Shown piece by piece: positions 44,696-53,624 of a DNA stretch of 64,000 nt (its first letter is position 1; every line of letters starts with the position of its first letter). Position numbers and translations under genes: made by a program. Origin of the DNA: Stenotrophomonas sp. 24(2023) (GTDB taxonomy: Bacteria; Pseudomonadota; Gammaproteobacteria; Xanthomonadales; Xanthomonadaceae); the NCBI RefSeq assembly GCF_030913365.1, contig NZ_CP133160.1, positions 310,001-374,000 of the forward strand, in the 5' to 3' direction. The notes under the pieces are model-generated. The model was not told the DNA's origin, did not search any database, and was given only the letters and a program-made list of their open reading frames with translations.

Positions 44696-44738
44696 GAGGC
44701 CCCGTTGGCCGGCTGCGGCGGGCTACCGGGGCCTCTAC
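44696..44738 (-). repeat. SMAG-like hairpin with long loop
   Basis: GAGGCCCCG and CGGGGCCTC form a 9-bp stem around a 22-nt loop, and the minus strand begins GTAG, as in SMAG repeats. It lies 6 bp after the MFS stop. It is longer and more divergent than the other copies. Confidence 0.5.
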
Positions 44739-45000
44739 ACAGAACGCCTGCACCCGCTGACGTACCGTGTTCCCGCCGTGCCCGCCCGGCACGGCCGATG
44801 GGCATGGGCCAGCCATGGCCGCGCCCATCGCGGACACCAGCACCGGCGGGGATGTGATGGGATCGAACGACCAACGGCAGTACCCGCCCCCTGGATGGCG
44901 AACGCCAGCACTGGCGCCGGCCCGATGGGGGGAGTAGAGTTTAATTGTGACCTACGTCACATTTTTAGCTCCATTCAGGTAAGGATGCTCGGGGGGTAAC
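44739..45000. other. Intergenic region upstream of pgaA
   Basis: 262 bp without a recognisable gene. Its 3' end holds a TTTAAT hexamer (44940-44945), the CRP/Clp-type box and a GGGGGG ribosome site before pgaA. The remainder is GC-rich and featureless to my reading. Confidence 0.5.
44946..44961. promoter_or_regulatory. CRP/Clp-type binding site upstream of pgaABCD
   Basis: TGTGACCTACGTCACA is a perfect match to the CRP consensus TGTGA-N6-TCACA, with A/T-rich flanks (TTTAAT before, TTTTTA after). In xanthomonads the CRP homologue Clp binds such sites and is released by cyclic di-GMP. The site is centred 47 bp before the pgaA ATG and directly follows a possible -10 (TTTAAT), so it may act as a repressor site; that is inference. 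Confidence 0.8.
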
Positions 45001-47037
45001 ATGGCAGCACTTCGTCCGCTGGCGCTTGGCGTCGGCCTGGTCTGCACGGCGATGGCGGCATCGCTGCAGGCGGCACCGCCGCCGGTGTCCACACGCGCCG
45101 ACCGCCTGGCCGAGATCGGCCAGTACCGCGACAAGGCGCAATGGGTCGACGCGCTGGCCGCGATCGAGCGCGCGCAACGTGTCGAACCCAACGATGACCT
45201 GCTGTACAAGCTGCAGGTCCTGACCCTGGGTGACATCGGCAACGCCAGCCGTGCCTGGCAGCTGTACCAGGCCCGCCCGGACCTTTTCGATGCCGACCAG
45301 AAGGCACGCCTGGAATCGGACTATCTGGCCAAGCGGATCAACTGGAGCCTGGCCTACGGGGAAACCGAAGACACCCGGCTGGACGAGGCCGCAGCCACCC
45401 TGGCGGAAATGGACCGGCTGGCCGCCCGTGACGGCACGACGGTCGCACAGGCGCCGCTGCGCGTCCGCCTGGACCGGCTGATCCTGCTCAACCGCCTGTC
45501 GCGCCACGCACAGGTGCGTGAGGAAGCACAGGCATTGCAGCGCGAGGGCCATGCCCTGCCCGACTACGTGCTGGCGGCAGTGGGCGATTCGATGATGGCC
45601 ACCCAGCACCCGGAAGAGGCCATCCCGCTGCTGGAGGCCGCAGCGAAGCATGACCCCTCGCGCTTCGAGACACGCTCGGAACTGGCCTATGCCTATCTGG
45701 AAACCGAGCAGGCCGAGAAAGCGATCAGCTACCTGCAGGCCTGGCAGAAGGACGAACCGGCGTGGCGCTGGGGCGGTGGCAAGAACCCCTTCGCCAACTG
45801 GGCACGCTACGAAGCCGATGTGAACCTGGCGATGATCCGCGCCTACAGCGGCGACCTGCCCACCGCCCAGCGCGAACTGGAAGCGCTGGTGGACGTCGGC
45901 CCGGGCAACGGTGGCCTGCAGACGGCCCTGGGCAGCGTCTACCAGATGCGCGGCTGGCCGCGGCGGGCACTGGAACGCCACCAGATGGCCTACACCCTGG
46001 ACCCGCGCGATGTGGCGCCACGCATCGGCATGCAGGAATCGTACGTGCAGCTGCAGCGTGACGACCTGGCCCGCCCGCTGCATGACGATCTGCTGCAGCG
46101 CTATCCCACCCAGCCGGCCGTGCAGCGCATGGACCGCGAATGGCGTGCGCACCGTGGCTGGCAGCTGCAGGCCATGGTCGAGGGCGGGCGCAGTTCCGGC
46201 GGTGGCGGCACCTCGCCGCTGGGCAATGATGACCTGCACTACGGCATGGAAGTGGCCTCGCCACTGCTGGATGACCGCTGGCGCGCGTTCGCCTTCTTCG
46301 ACCGCCGCTCGGTCACCTTCCAGGACCAGAAGATCCACCCGCTGTGGCTCGGCGCGGGCCTGCGCTACCGCTTCGACCGCCTCGATGCCGAAGCGGCCGT
46401 GCTGCGCCCCAATGACAGCATCGGCGATACCGGCCTGCGCGGTGCGCTCGGCTGGCAGTTCAACGATCACTGGCACGCCGGCGTGACCGCCGCGCGCAAT
46501 GACCCGGAAGCCTCGATGCAGGCCCGCGTGGCCGGCATCACCGCCGACAGCGTGGCACTGGCGGTGGACTATGTCCGCGATGAACGCACGCATTGGCGCA
46601 TCGGCGGCAGCCAGTTCCGCTACGACGATGGCAACCGCCGCGACACGCTCAACACCGCCATCGAGCAGCGCCTGCTGACCCGCCCGCGGCTGCTGGTCGA
46701 TGGGCTGGGCAGCCTCTACACCAGCCGTGGCAGCCGCGATGACGTGCCCTACTTCAATCCCTCGCGCGACCGTTCGGTGGACATCGGCATCCGCGTGGAC
46801 CAGCAGCTGTGGCGGCGCTACGAGCGGCACTTCCGCCATCGCCTGACCGTCTCCCTGGGCGACTACTGGCAGCAGGGCTATGGCAGTTCGCTGATCCCCA
46901 CGGTGGCCTACCGCCACGAATGGCAGTTCGGCACCGGGCGGATCCTGGAATACGGCGTCAGCTGGTCACGGCCGGTCTACGACGGCCGACGCGAACGTCA
47001 CATCGGCTTCGATGCCGTGCTGCGCTGGGGGGAATGA
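45001..47037 (+). CDS. pgaA: Poly-GlcNAc outer-membrane export porin PgaA
   Basis: A 678-residue protein, shorter than E. coli PgaA (about 800). A signal peptide (GLVCTAMAASLQA-AP) precedes TPR-like helical repeats from about residue 35 to 400 (RADRLAEIGQYRDKAQWVDALAAIERAQRVEPNDDLLYKLQ; GSVYQMRGWPRRALERHQMAYTLDPRD), followed by an outer-membrane barrel (residue 410 to the end, last strands FGTGRILEYGVSWSR and RHIGFDAVLRWGE). It binds and exports partially deacetylated poly-beta-1,6-GlcNAc. The stop is 1 bp before pgaB. Confidence 0.9.
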   Translation: MAALRPLALGVGLVCTAMAASLQAAPPPVSTRADRLAEIGQYRDKAQWVDALAAIERAQRVEPNDDLLYKLQVLTLGDIGNASRAWQLYQARPDLFDADQKARLESDYLAKRINWSLAYGETEDTRLDEAAATLAEMDRLAARDGTTVAQAPLRVRLDRLILLNRLSRHAQVREEAQALQREGHALPDYVLAAVGDSMMATQHPEEAIPLLEAAAKHDPSRFETRSELAYAYLETEQAEKAISYLQAWQKDEPAWRWGGGKNPFANWARYEADVNLAMIRAYSGDLPTAQRELEALVDVGPGNGGLQTALGSVYQMRGWPRRALERHQMAYTLDPRDVAPRIGMQESYVQLQRDDLARPLHDDLLQRYPTQPAVQRMDREWRAHRGWQLQAMVEGGRSSGGGGTSPLGNDDLHYGMEVASPLLDDRWRAFAFFDRRSVTFQDQKIHPLWLGAGLRYRFDRLDAEAAVLRPNDSIGDTGLRGALGWQFNDHWHAGVTAARNDPEASMQARVAGITADSVALAVDYVRDERTHWRIGGSQFRYDDGNRRDTLNTAIEQRLLTRPRLLVDGLGSLYTSRGSRDDVPYFNPSRDRSVDIGIRVDQQLWRRYERHFRHRLTVSLGDYWQQGYGSSLIPTVAYRHEWQFGTGRILEYGVSWSRPVYDGRRERHIGFDAVLRWGE

Positions 47038-47038
47038 G

Positions 47039-48940
47039 ATGGAACGGATGCTTCGCTGCCTGATGACCTCCCTGCTGCTGGGCCTGCTGGCCCTGGCAGT
47101 TCCCGCGATGGCCGCCCGGCCGGCCACCGAACTGGATGCCACCGACAACGGCCTGCTGATACTCAGCTACCACGACGTGCGCGATGACGTGCGCGAGAAA
47201 TCCGACGCCGACGCCTACGCGGTGAGCACGCAGAATTTCGCGGCGCACCTGGACTGGCTGTCCACGCATGGCTACCACCCGGTGTCCCTGTCGCAGCTGG
47301 TCAAGGCATCGCGCGGTGAAGCCAGCCTGCCGCCACGGCCGGTGCTGCTGACCTTCGATGACGGCCTGCGCAGCGTCTACACCCGCGTGTTCCCACTGCT
47401 GCAGGCCTACAACTACCCTGCGCTGGTGGCGGTGATCACCGACTATGTCGACATGGCACCGGGGCGCACCATCGACTATGGCTACCGCCCGTTCGGCCAC
47501 GATGACTTCCTGACCTGGGACCAGCTGCGGGAGATGCAGCGCAGCGGCCTGATCGAGCTGGCCAGCCATACCGACAACCTGCACCACGGCGTGCAGTCCA
47601 ACCCGCAGGGCAACCAGACACCGGCGGTGATCACCCGCATCTACGACCCGGCCAGCCAGCACTATGAAACCGACCAGGCCTATGAAAAACGCCTGCGCGA
47701 CGACCTTGGCCGCAGCGTGCAGCGCATCCAGAAGGAACTGGGCGTGCGCCCGCAGGCGATCGTATGGCCCTACGCGGCCTACAACCAGCTGAGCAACGAC
47801 ATCGCCGAGCAGCTGGGCATGCCGGTGTCGTTCGACCTGGAAGGCCGCAGCACGCCGGTCAGCCGTGATCTGCATGGGCTGGCGCGCCTGCTGGTGACCG
47901 GCAATCCCAACGTCACCTCGCTGGCGTTCGAACTGCGCCGCGATGTCAGCCTGGACGGCACCCGCGCGCTGCAGATCGATCTGGATGCGGTGTACGACGC
48001 CGACCCGGCGCAGCAGGCCCGCAACCTGGACAGGCTGATCGAGCGGGTCAAGCGGGTCGGCCCGACCCACGTCTACCTGCAGGCCTTCGCCGACCCGGAC
48101 GGCAACAACACCGCCGATGCGCTGTACTTCCCCAACCGGCACCTGCCGATGCGCGCGGACCTGTTCAACCGCGTGGCGTGGCAGCTGAAGACCCGTGCCG
48201 GGGTGAAGGTGTTCGCCTGGCTGCCGGTGCTGGGCTATGAGCTGCCCGACCCCGCCCAGCGTGACGCGCTGGGCATTGCCAGCCCCGAGCACGATGGCAT
48301 GTACCGGCTGGATTTCACCCGGCCGCAGGCCCGGCAGATCATCAAGGACATCTACGAAGACCTGGCCATCAATTCCTATTTTGAAGGCCTGCTGTTCCAC
48401 GACGATGCCTATGTGCGTGACACCGAACTGGCGCAGCTGCCGCAGGAAGGCGCCGATGGCGGCCGCACCCGTGCGCTGATCGATTTCACCCTGGAACTGC
48501 GCGACACCGCCCAGCGCTGGCGGCCCAAGCTGGGCACCGTGCGCAACCTGTACGCGCAGCCGGTGCTGGAACCGCAGAGTGCGGCGTGGTTCGCCCAGCG
48601 CCTGGACCTGTTCAACCAGGCCTACGACCGCACCGCGCTGATGGCGATGCCGTGGATGGAAGGCAGCCGCCGCCCCGAGCGCTGGCTGGACCGCCTGGTC
48701 GCTGCCGTGCGCCAGCACGACCCGGCGCTGGAACATACGATGTTCGAGCTGCAGACCGTCGACTGGCGCACGCAGACGCCGATCGACGGTCAGCGCCTGC
48801 GCGCGCAGGTGCGCCGGCTGCAGGCGCAGGGCGTGCGCCATTTCGCGTGGTACCCGGACGATTTCATCGCCGACAAGCCGTCGACCGCGGATGCCCGTGC
48901 GGCGATGTCCGCGCGCAACTTCCCGTACCCGGAGAAGTGA
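47039..48940 (+). CDS. pgaB: Poly-GlcNAc N-deacetylase/hydrolase PgaB
   Basis: A 633-residue two-domain enzyme. The N-terminal NodB-type deacetylase shows LILSYHDVRDDV (metal-binding region), PRPVLLTFDDGLRSVYTRVFPLL (catalytic Asp-Asp), ELASHTDNLHHG (His pair) and AIVWPYAAYN; the C-terminal GH153-like domain starts about residue 300 (RALQIDLDAVYDADPAQQARNLDRLIERVK) with LFHDDAYVRD as likely catalytic loop. The signal ends ALAVPAMA-ARPA with no lipobox Cys, unlike the E. coli lipoprotein. GGGGAATGAG precedes the ATG, 1 bp after pgaA. Confidence 0.93.
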   Translation: MERMLRCLMTSLLLGLLALAVPAMAARPATELDATDNGLLILSYHDVRDDVREKSDADAYAVSTQNFAAHLDWLSTHGYHPVSLSQLVKASRGEASLPPRPVLLTFDDGLRSVYTRVFPLLQAYNYPALVAVITDYVDMAPGRTIDYGYRPFGHDDFLTWDQLREMQRSGLIELASHTDNLHHGVQSNPQGNQTPAVITRIYDPASQHYETDQAYEKRLRDDLGRSVQRIQKELGVRPQAIVWPYAAYNQLSNDIAEQLGMPVSFDLEGRSTPVSRDLHGLARLLVTGNPNVTSLAFELRRDVSLDGTRALQIDLDAVYDADPAQQARNLDRLIERVKRVGPTHVYLQAFADPDGNNTADALYFPNRHLPMRADLFNRVAWQLKTRAGVKVFAWLPVLGYELPDPAQRDALGIASPEHDGMYRLDFTRPQARQIIKDIYEDLAINSYFEGLLFHDDAYVRDTELAQLPQEGADGGRTRALIDFTLELRDTAQRWRPKLGTVRNLYAQPVLEPQSAAWFAQRLDLFNQAYDRTALMAMPWMEGSRRPERWLDRLVAAVRQHDPALEHTMFELQTVDWRTQTPIDGQRLRAQVRRLQAQGVRHFAWYPDDFIADKPSTADARAAMSARNFPYPEK

Positions 48941-48941
48941 C

Positions 48942-50195
48942 ATGGACATGAGCCCCTGGCTGTATGCCCTGTTCCAGTTCGCCTTCTTCTACCCCATGGT
49001 GATGGCGTTCTTCTGGATGTCCGGCGGCCTGTACTACTTCTTCCGTCGCGAACGCAGATCACGTCCGCGCAACGATCCGCCACCGATGGCCGAGTATCCC
49101 TTCGCCAGCCTGCTGATTCCCTGCCACAACGAATCGGAGAACCTGGACGACACCCTCGGTGCGGCCCTGGCCCAGCGCTACCCGGATTTCGAGGTCATCG
49201 CGATCAATGATGGCAGCCGCGACGATACCGGCGCGCGCCTGGATGCCCTGGCGGCGATCCACCCGCGGCTGCGCGTGGTGCACCTGGACCGCAACCTGGG
49301 CAAGGCCAACGCATTGCGCATGGGCGCCCTGGCTGCACGGTCGGAGTACCTGGTGTGCATCGATGGCGATGCGATGCTGGAAGAGTTCGCGATGCACTGG
49401 ATGGTCTGGCACCTGACCAGCGGCCCACGGGTCGGTGCGGTCACCGGCAACCCGCGCATCCGCAACCGCTCCACCCTGCTGGGCCGCCTGCAGGTGGCCG
49501 AGTTCTCCTCGATCATCGGCATGATCAAGCGCGCCCAGCGCGTCTACGGCCGCATCTTCACCGTGTCCGGGGTGATCGCCGCCTTCCGGCGGACCGCCCT
49601 GCACCGCATCGGCTACTGGGCCGATGACATGGTGACCGAGGACATCGACATCAGCTGGCGCCTGCAGCTGGATCATTGGGACATCCGCTACGAGCCCAAC
49701 GCGCTGTGCTTCATCCTGATGCCGGAAACGCTGAAAGGCCTGTGGCGGCAGCGCCTGCGCTGGGCCCAAGGGGGCGTGGAAGTGCTGCTGCGCCATGGCG
49801 CATCGCTGTTCAGCTGGCGCAAGCGGCGCATGTGGGGCGTGCTGCTGGAATACATCCTGAGCGTGATGTGGGCCTACACCATGCTGCTCATCATCGTGCT
49901 GTGGGCGCTGGGCAAATTCGTCACCCTGCCCGCCCCGCTGTACATCGATACGCTGCTGCCGCAGTGGCATGGCGTGATCCTGGCACTGGTGTGCCTGCTG
50001 CAGTTCGCCAGCAGCCTGATCATTGATCGTCGTTACGAAACGCACATTGGACGCAACTACTTCTGGGTCATCTGGTACCCGATGGCGTACTGGTTGATCA
50101 GCCTGTTCACCACCCTGGTGGCCTTGCCGAAGACGCTGTTCAAGCGCCGCGGCAAGCGCGCCACCTGGGTCAGCCCGGACCGGGGGATACGATGA
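48942..50195 (+). CDS. pgaC: Poly-GlcNAc synthase catalytic subunit PgaC
   Basis: A 417-residue GT2 family processive synthase. Two N-terminal helices, then the catalytic domain: FASLLIPCHNESENLDDTL, AINDGSRDDTGARL, CIDGDAML (the DxD motif), ADDMVTEDIDISWRLQL (the catalytic TED) and the processive signature QRLRWAQG. Further C-terminal helices form the channel (LEYILSVMWAYTMLLIIVLWAL). It polymerises UDP-GlcNAc and, with PgaD, responds to cyclic di-GMP in E. coli. The start 1 bp after pgaB has GGAGAAG upstream. Confidence 0.96.
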   Translation: MDMSPWLYALFQFAFFYPMVMAFFWMSGGLYYFFRRERRSRPRNDPPPMAEYPFASLLIPCHNESENLDDTLGAALAQRYPDFEVIAINDGSRDDTGARLDALAAIHPRLRVVHLDRNLGKANALRMGALAARSEYLVCIDGDAMLEEFAMHWMVWHLTSGPRVGAVTGNPRIRNRSTLLGRLQVAEFSSIIGMIKRAQRVYGRIFTVSGVIAAFRRTALHRIGYWADDMVTEDIDISWRLQLDHWDIRYEPNALCFILMPETLKGLWRQRLRWAQGGVEVLLRHGASLFSWRKRRMWGVLLEYILSVMWAYTMLLIIVLWALGKFVTLPAPLYIDTLLPQWHGVILALVCLLQFASSLIIDRRYETHIGRNYFWVIWYPMAYWLISLFTTLVALPKTLFKRRGKRATWVSPDRGIR

Positions 50196-50683
50196 ACGCG
50201 ACCCGACAGACCACCGCGAAGAAGCCGTCCAACCGTTTCGATTCGCGCCTGATCCAGAAACCGCGCCAGCAGCCGCGCCTGCAGCGCACGGCCTGGGGCT
50301 TTGTCACCCTGGCCTTCTGGGGGTTCTACTTCTACCTGTGGGCGCCGCTGGTCACCCTGATTTCCTGGATGCTGGGCGGGCACATGGCCTGGCTGCAGCT
50401 GTACGAACACAAGCAGAAGCTCGATCCGTTCCTGGTCATTGCCCTGCCGTTGATCCTGCTGTGCTGCGCGGTGGCGCTGATCGCCTGGGCCGAGTACAAC
50501 CGCATGCGCTTTGCCGGCAAGGAACGGCGCTGCCCGCGGGTGGATGCGACCCGTGAGGAGATCGCGCAGCGGCTGGGGGCCAGCCCGGTGCTGGCCGAGC
50601 AGCTGTTCGGTGCCAAGGCGGTGACGTTGCACATGGATGAGAACGCACGGCCGGTGGGGCTGACCGCACAGCCGTTGCTGTAG
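50192..50683 (+). CDS. pgaD: Poly-GlcNAc synthase accessory protein PgaD
   Basis: A 163-residue membrane protein with two helices (AWGFVTLAFWGFYFYLWAPLVTLISWML and PFLVIALPLILLCCAVALIAWAEYNRMRF). The short basic N-terminus and cytoplasmic tail (RRCPRVDATREEIAQRLGAS) match PgaD, which joins PgaC in the cyclic di-GMP-controlled synthase. It overlaps pgaC by 4 bp (ATGA) and ends the operon just before the nested palindrome. Confidence 0.9.
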   Translation: MNATRQTTAKKPSNRFDSRLIQKPRQQPRLQRTAWGFVTLAFWGFYFYLWAPLVTLISWMLGGHMAWLQLYEHKQKLDPFLVIALPLILLCCAVALIAWAEYNRMRFAGKERRCPRVDATREEIAQRLGASPVLAEQLFGAKAVTLHMDENARPVGLTAQPLL

Positions 50684-50774
50684 CGGTGGGGGTGTTTGCA
50701 GGGCTGCGCCCTGCACCTGCTGAAGCCTCGAAGCCAGGGCTGGAGCCAGAGCAAAAGCGGGTTTCCTGAAGGAT

Positions 50775-50876
50775 GGCGGGGTGGGTCCGGTGGCAGGGGA
50801 CGCCGTAAACCCATCCTTGGGGGCTTGGTCGCCGCATCCATGCGGCTCACACCCCTGCCACCGGACCCACCCCGCC
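50775..50876 (+). repeat. Palindromic element A
   Basis: Perfect 25-bp terminal inverted arms (50775-50799 and 50852-50876) enclose a conserved core at 50800-50825 (ACGCCGTAAACCCATCC then T/A TGGGGGCT) and a short GCCGCAT/ATGCGGC hairpin. The core matches element B in 25 of 26 positions, while the arms differ in sequence. Confidence 0.9.
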
Positions 50877-50899
50877 TTCGACAGTTTCCTGCGATCTGT

Positions 50900-50990
50900 T
50901 GTAGATCCACGCCATGCGTGGATCCATCCCAATCGAAATCGAATATTTCGATGATTCACCGAAAAGCATCCACGCATGGCGTGGATCTAC
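50900..50990. repeat. Inverted SMAG REP pair (REPIN-like)
   Basis: A forward SMAG (GTAG then ATCCACGC-CAT-GCGTGGAT, about 50901-50923) and an inverted copy (ATCCACGC-ATG-GCGTGGAT then CTAC, about 50968-50990) are separated by 44 bp that includes AATCGAAATC/GAATATTTCGATGATT. Such back-to-back pairs are the REPIN form mobilised by RAYT transposases. Confidence 0.9.
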
Positions 50991-51017
50991 CCGATCGCGG
51001 AAATCTGTCAGAGGTGG

Positions 51018-51111
51018 GGCGGTGTGGGCTTGCAGGACCGCAGGCGCCATGGATGGCGCCTACGAGCCCCCATGGATGGGTTTACGGCGTGTCCTGCAAG
51101 CCCACACCGCC
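51018..51111 (-). repeat. Palindromic element B (inverted relative to A)
   Basis: Perfect 21-bp inverted arms (51018-51038 and 51091-51111) enclose the 26-bp core on the minus strand (51090-51065) and a SMAG-type hairpin (GTAG on the minus strand at 51063, stem GGCGCCAT/ATGGCGCC region 51043-51060). It is the same family as element A. Confidence 0.9.
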
Positions 51112-51190
51112 ACGCCAACCCACGGAACGCCCGCTGTTGCTGTTGCTTGAAGCTTCTGCAGGTGCAGGGCGCAGCCCTGCAAAGCCCCCC

Positions 51191-52435
51191 TTACCGGGTC
51201 TGCCCTTCCCCGCGTACCACGAAACGTTCGACCGTCAACGCTTCCAGTCCCATCGGGCCATAGGCATGCAGCCGCGTGGTGGAAATGCCGATCTCGCTAC
51301 CCAGCCCAAGCTGGCCGCCATCAGAGAAGCGCGAAGAGGCATTGACCATCACCACCGCCGAGCGCAGCGCGCTGACGAAGCGCTCGGCGCTGGCCGCGTC
51401 CTCGGTGGCGATCACCTCGGTATGGTCCGAGGTGTACCGGCGCACATGCGCGATCGCTGCGTCCAGATCGTCCACCACGCCCACTGCCAGCACCAGATCG
51501 AGGAACTCGGCGGCGAAATCATCATCGGTGGCAGGCAGGCTGCCGGGCAGCAGGGGCTGCGCACGCGCGTCGGCGCGCAGCTGCACGCCCCGTTCGCCCA
51601 GTGCCTGCGCCACGCGCGGCAGGAACGTGCCTGCCACATCCTGGTGCACCAGCAGCGTCTCCAGTGCATTGCATGCCGACGGCCGGCTGCACTTGCCATC
51701 CACGAGCAGATCCAGCGCCATGTCCAGGTCCGCGTTCCGGTCCACATACAGGTGGCAGACGCCCTTGTAGTGCTTGATCACCGGTACACGCGCATGCTCT
51801 GCCACGAACCGGATCAGGCCCTCGCCACCGCGCGGAATCGCCAGGTCGATCAGTTCGTGCAGCTGCAGCAGCGCCAGCATCGCTTCGCGGCGCAGGTCGG
51901 TCAGCACGGTCACTGCCGCGGCCGGCACGCCATGGGCCTGCAGCGCAGTGGCCAGTGCCTGCGCGATCGCGGTGTTGGAATGCAGCGCCTCGGAACCGCC
52001 GCGCAGGATCACACCGTTGCCCGCCTTCAGGCACAGTGCGGCGGCTTCGGCGGTCACGTTCGGGCGGGCCTCGTAGATCATCGCGATCACCCCCAGCGGC
52101 ACGCGCACTTTCTGCACGCGGATGCCGTTGGGACGCACATCATCACGGGTCACCTGACCGACCGGGTCGGGCAGTGCCGCCACCTCACGTACGGCTTCGG
52201 CCATGGCGAACAGGCGCGCCGGGTCCAGTGCCAGGCGATCGAGCATGGCCGTACCGATGCCCTTTTCGCGGGCGGCAGCGAGGTCGCGCGCATTGCCGGC
52301 CAGGATCAGCCCGGCATTGCTTTCCAGCGCACGCGCCATGGCCAGCAGCAGCGCCTGGCGTGCAGCGCTGTCGAGGCCGGCAACGATCGCGGCGGCATCA
52401 CGGCAGGCATGGGCCTGGGCTTCGATCTCACGCAT
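51191..52435 (-). CDS. proA: Gamma-glutamyl phosphate reductase
   Basis: A 414-residue aldehyde-dehydrogenase-fold enzyme that reduces gamma-glutamyl phosphate to glutamate semialdehyde in proline synthesis. Motifs: [51 protein letters not shown] and the catalytic Cys in [15 protein letters not shown]; the C-terminus has [24 protein letters not shown] chose the ATG at 52435 (MREIEAQ) because GGAG lies 6 bp before it; the ATG at 52459 overlaps the proB stop (ATGA) and is the alternative. It is the last gene of the arginine/proline operon. Confidence 0.95.
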   Translation of the reverse strand: MREIEAQAHACRDAAAIVAGLDSAARQALLLAMARALESNAGLILAGNARDLAAAREKGIGTAMLDRLALDPARLFAMAEAVREVAALPDPVGQVTRDDVRPNGIRVQKVRVPLGVIAMIYEARPNVTAEAAALCLKAGNGVILRGGSEALHSNTAIAQALATALQAHGVPAAAVTVLTDLRREAMLALLQLHELIDLAIPRGGEGLIRFVAEHARVPVIKHYKGVCHLYVDRNADLDMALDLLVDGKCSRPSACNALETLLVHQDVAGTFLPRVAQALGERGVQLRADARAQPLLPGSLPATDDDFAAEFLDLVLAVGVVDDLDAAIAHVRRYTSDHTEVIATEDAASAERFVSALRSAVVMVNASSRFSDGGQLGLGSEIGISTTRLHAYGPMGLEALTVERFVVRGEGQTR

Positions 52436-52455
52436 CGGCATCTCCTGCAGTCCGG

Positions 52456-53595
52456 TCATGGCAGCACCAGGTCGTCGCGATGGACGACGGTACCGCCGTA
52501 GTTGTAGCCCAGTACGCCCTGGATGTCGCGCGAATGGCGGCCAGCAATGCGCCGCACGTCATCGGCGGCGTACTGTGAAACGCCACGGGCGATGCACGCC
52601 AGGCCCTGCGGCGACGGCCAGCAGACCTGCACCATGTCGCCCCGGCGGAAGTCGCCCTCGGCGCCGGTGATGCCGCCGGGCAGCAGCGACGCGCCCTTTT
52701 CACGCATCGCCTGCGCGGCGCCGGCATCCACCAGGATCGCGCCCACCGCCAACGGTGCATGCCGCAGCCAGTGCTTGCGTGCAGCCTCGCGGCTGCGTGC
52801 GGCATGGATGCGCGTGCCGAACAGACGATCCTGCGCCAGCGCACGCACCACCTCGGCGCTGCGGCCATTGAACAGGTAGGTATCGATGCCGACGCGGCCC
52901 GCCTTGGCCGCTGCCTCCAGCTTGGTGCGCATGCCCCCGGTACCAGCGCGCGAGCCGGCGCCGCCGGCCATCGCCAGCACCGCATCGGTCAGCTCGGGCA
53001 CGTCGTGCAGCGGCTGCGCGCCGGCCACCGTGCGCGGATCGGCACTGTAAAGACCGTCGATGTCGGTGGCGATGAACAGCGCATCGGCATCGACCAGTGC
53101 GGCCACGGTCGCGGCCAGATTGTCATTGTCGCCAAGCTTGAGTTCGTCCACGGACACCGTGTCGTTCTCGTTCACCACCGGCAGCGCACCCACGCGCAGC
53201 AGTTCGTTCAACGTGGCGCGGGCATTGAGATAGCGCCGGCGGTTGCGCAGGTCGTCATGGGTCAGCAGCACCTGCGCCACGGGCCGCTCGAAGAAGCGCT
53301 GCCACAGGCCGATCAGCTGCGCCTGGCCGAGCGCGGCCAGCGCCTGCCGGGCCGCCATCGCGGCGCCGGCTTCATCGATGCGCGGCAGGATCGCACGCCC
53401 GGCCGCCACCGCCCCGGACGAGACGATGACCACCTCACGGCCAGCCAGCACGTGGGCCGAGACGAACTGGGCCAGGCCCAGCGCGTGCCGCGGCGAGAGC
53501 CCGCCACCGTCGGCGGCGAGCAGACTGCTGCCGACCTTCAGGACGGCGCGCCGCCAGGACGGCAGCGCTTGTTCGGGGAAAGGCGATGCGGTCAT
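52456..53595 (-). CDS. proB: Glutamate 5-kinase
   Basis: A 379-residue first enzyme of proline synthesis, normally feedback-inhibited by proline. The amino-acid-kinase domain shows [23 protein letters not shown], the [24 protein letters not shown] segment and [12 protein letters not shown]; a C-terminal PUA domain ([30 protein letters not shown]) completes the E. coli-like form. It lies 29 bp after a small YciI-like gene and is followed by proA. Confidence 0.96.
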   Translation of the reverse strand: MTASPFPEQALPSWRRAVLKVGSSLLAADGGGLSPRHALGLAQFVSAHVLAGREVVIVSSGAVAAGRAILPRIDEAGAAMAARQALAALGQAQLIGLWQRFFERPVAQVLLTHDDLRNRRRYLNARATLNELLRVGALPVVNENDTVSVDELKLGDNDNLAATVAALVDADALFIATDIDGLYSADPRTVAGAQPLHDVPELTDAVLAMAGGAGSRAGTGGMRTKLEAAAKAGRVGIDTYLFNGRSAEVVRALAQDRLFGTRIHAARSREAARKHWLRHAPLAVGAILVDAGAAQAMREKGASLLPGGITGAEGDFRRGDMVQVCWPSPQGLACIARGVSQYAADDVRRIAGRHSRDIQGVLGYNYGGTVVHRDDLVLP

Positions 53596-53624
53596 GGTCG
53601 GCGGCTCCTGGTCGTGGGCTCAGC

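Larger units (their letters stand above)
50695..51183. repeat. 489-bp nested inverted-repeat composite
   Basis: This fills the space between the convergent ends of pgaD and proA. From outside to inside: a perfect 26-bp inverted repeat (50695-50720 and 51158-51183), itself containing the hairpin GCAGGGC-TGC-GCCCTGC; then two copies in opposite orientation of a ~100-bp palindromic element (50775-50876 and 51018-51111); then two SMAG REPs in opposite orientation (about 50900 and 50990). Each half is thus roughly a mirror of the other. No reading frame in it looks coding. Confidence 0.9.

Noticed and set aside
50684..51190. A short gene in the pgaD-proA spacer
   Set aside because: Several frames are open but they translate palindromic repeats, differ between the mirrored halves and have no ribosome site.
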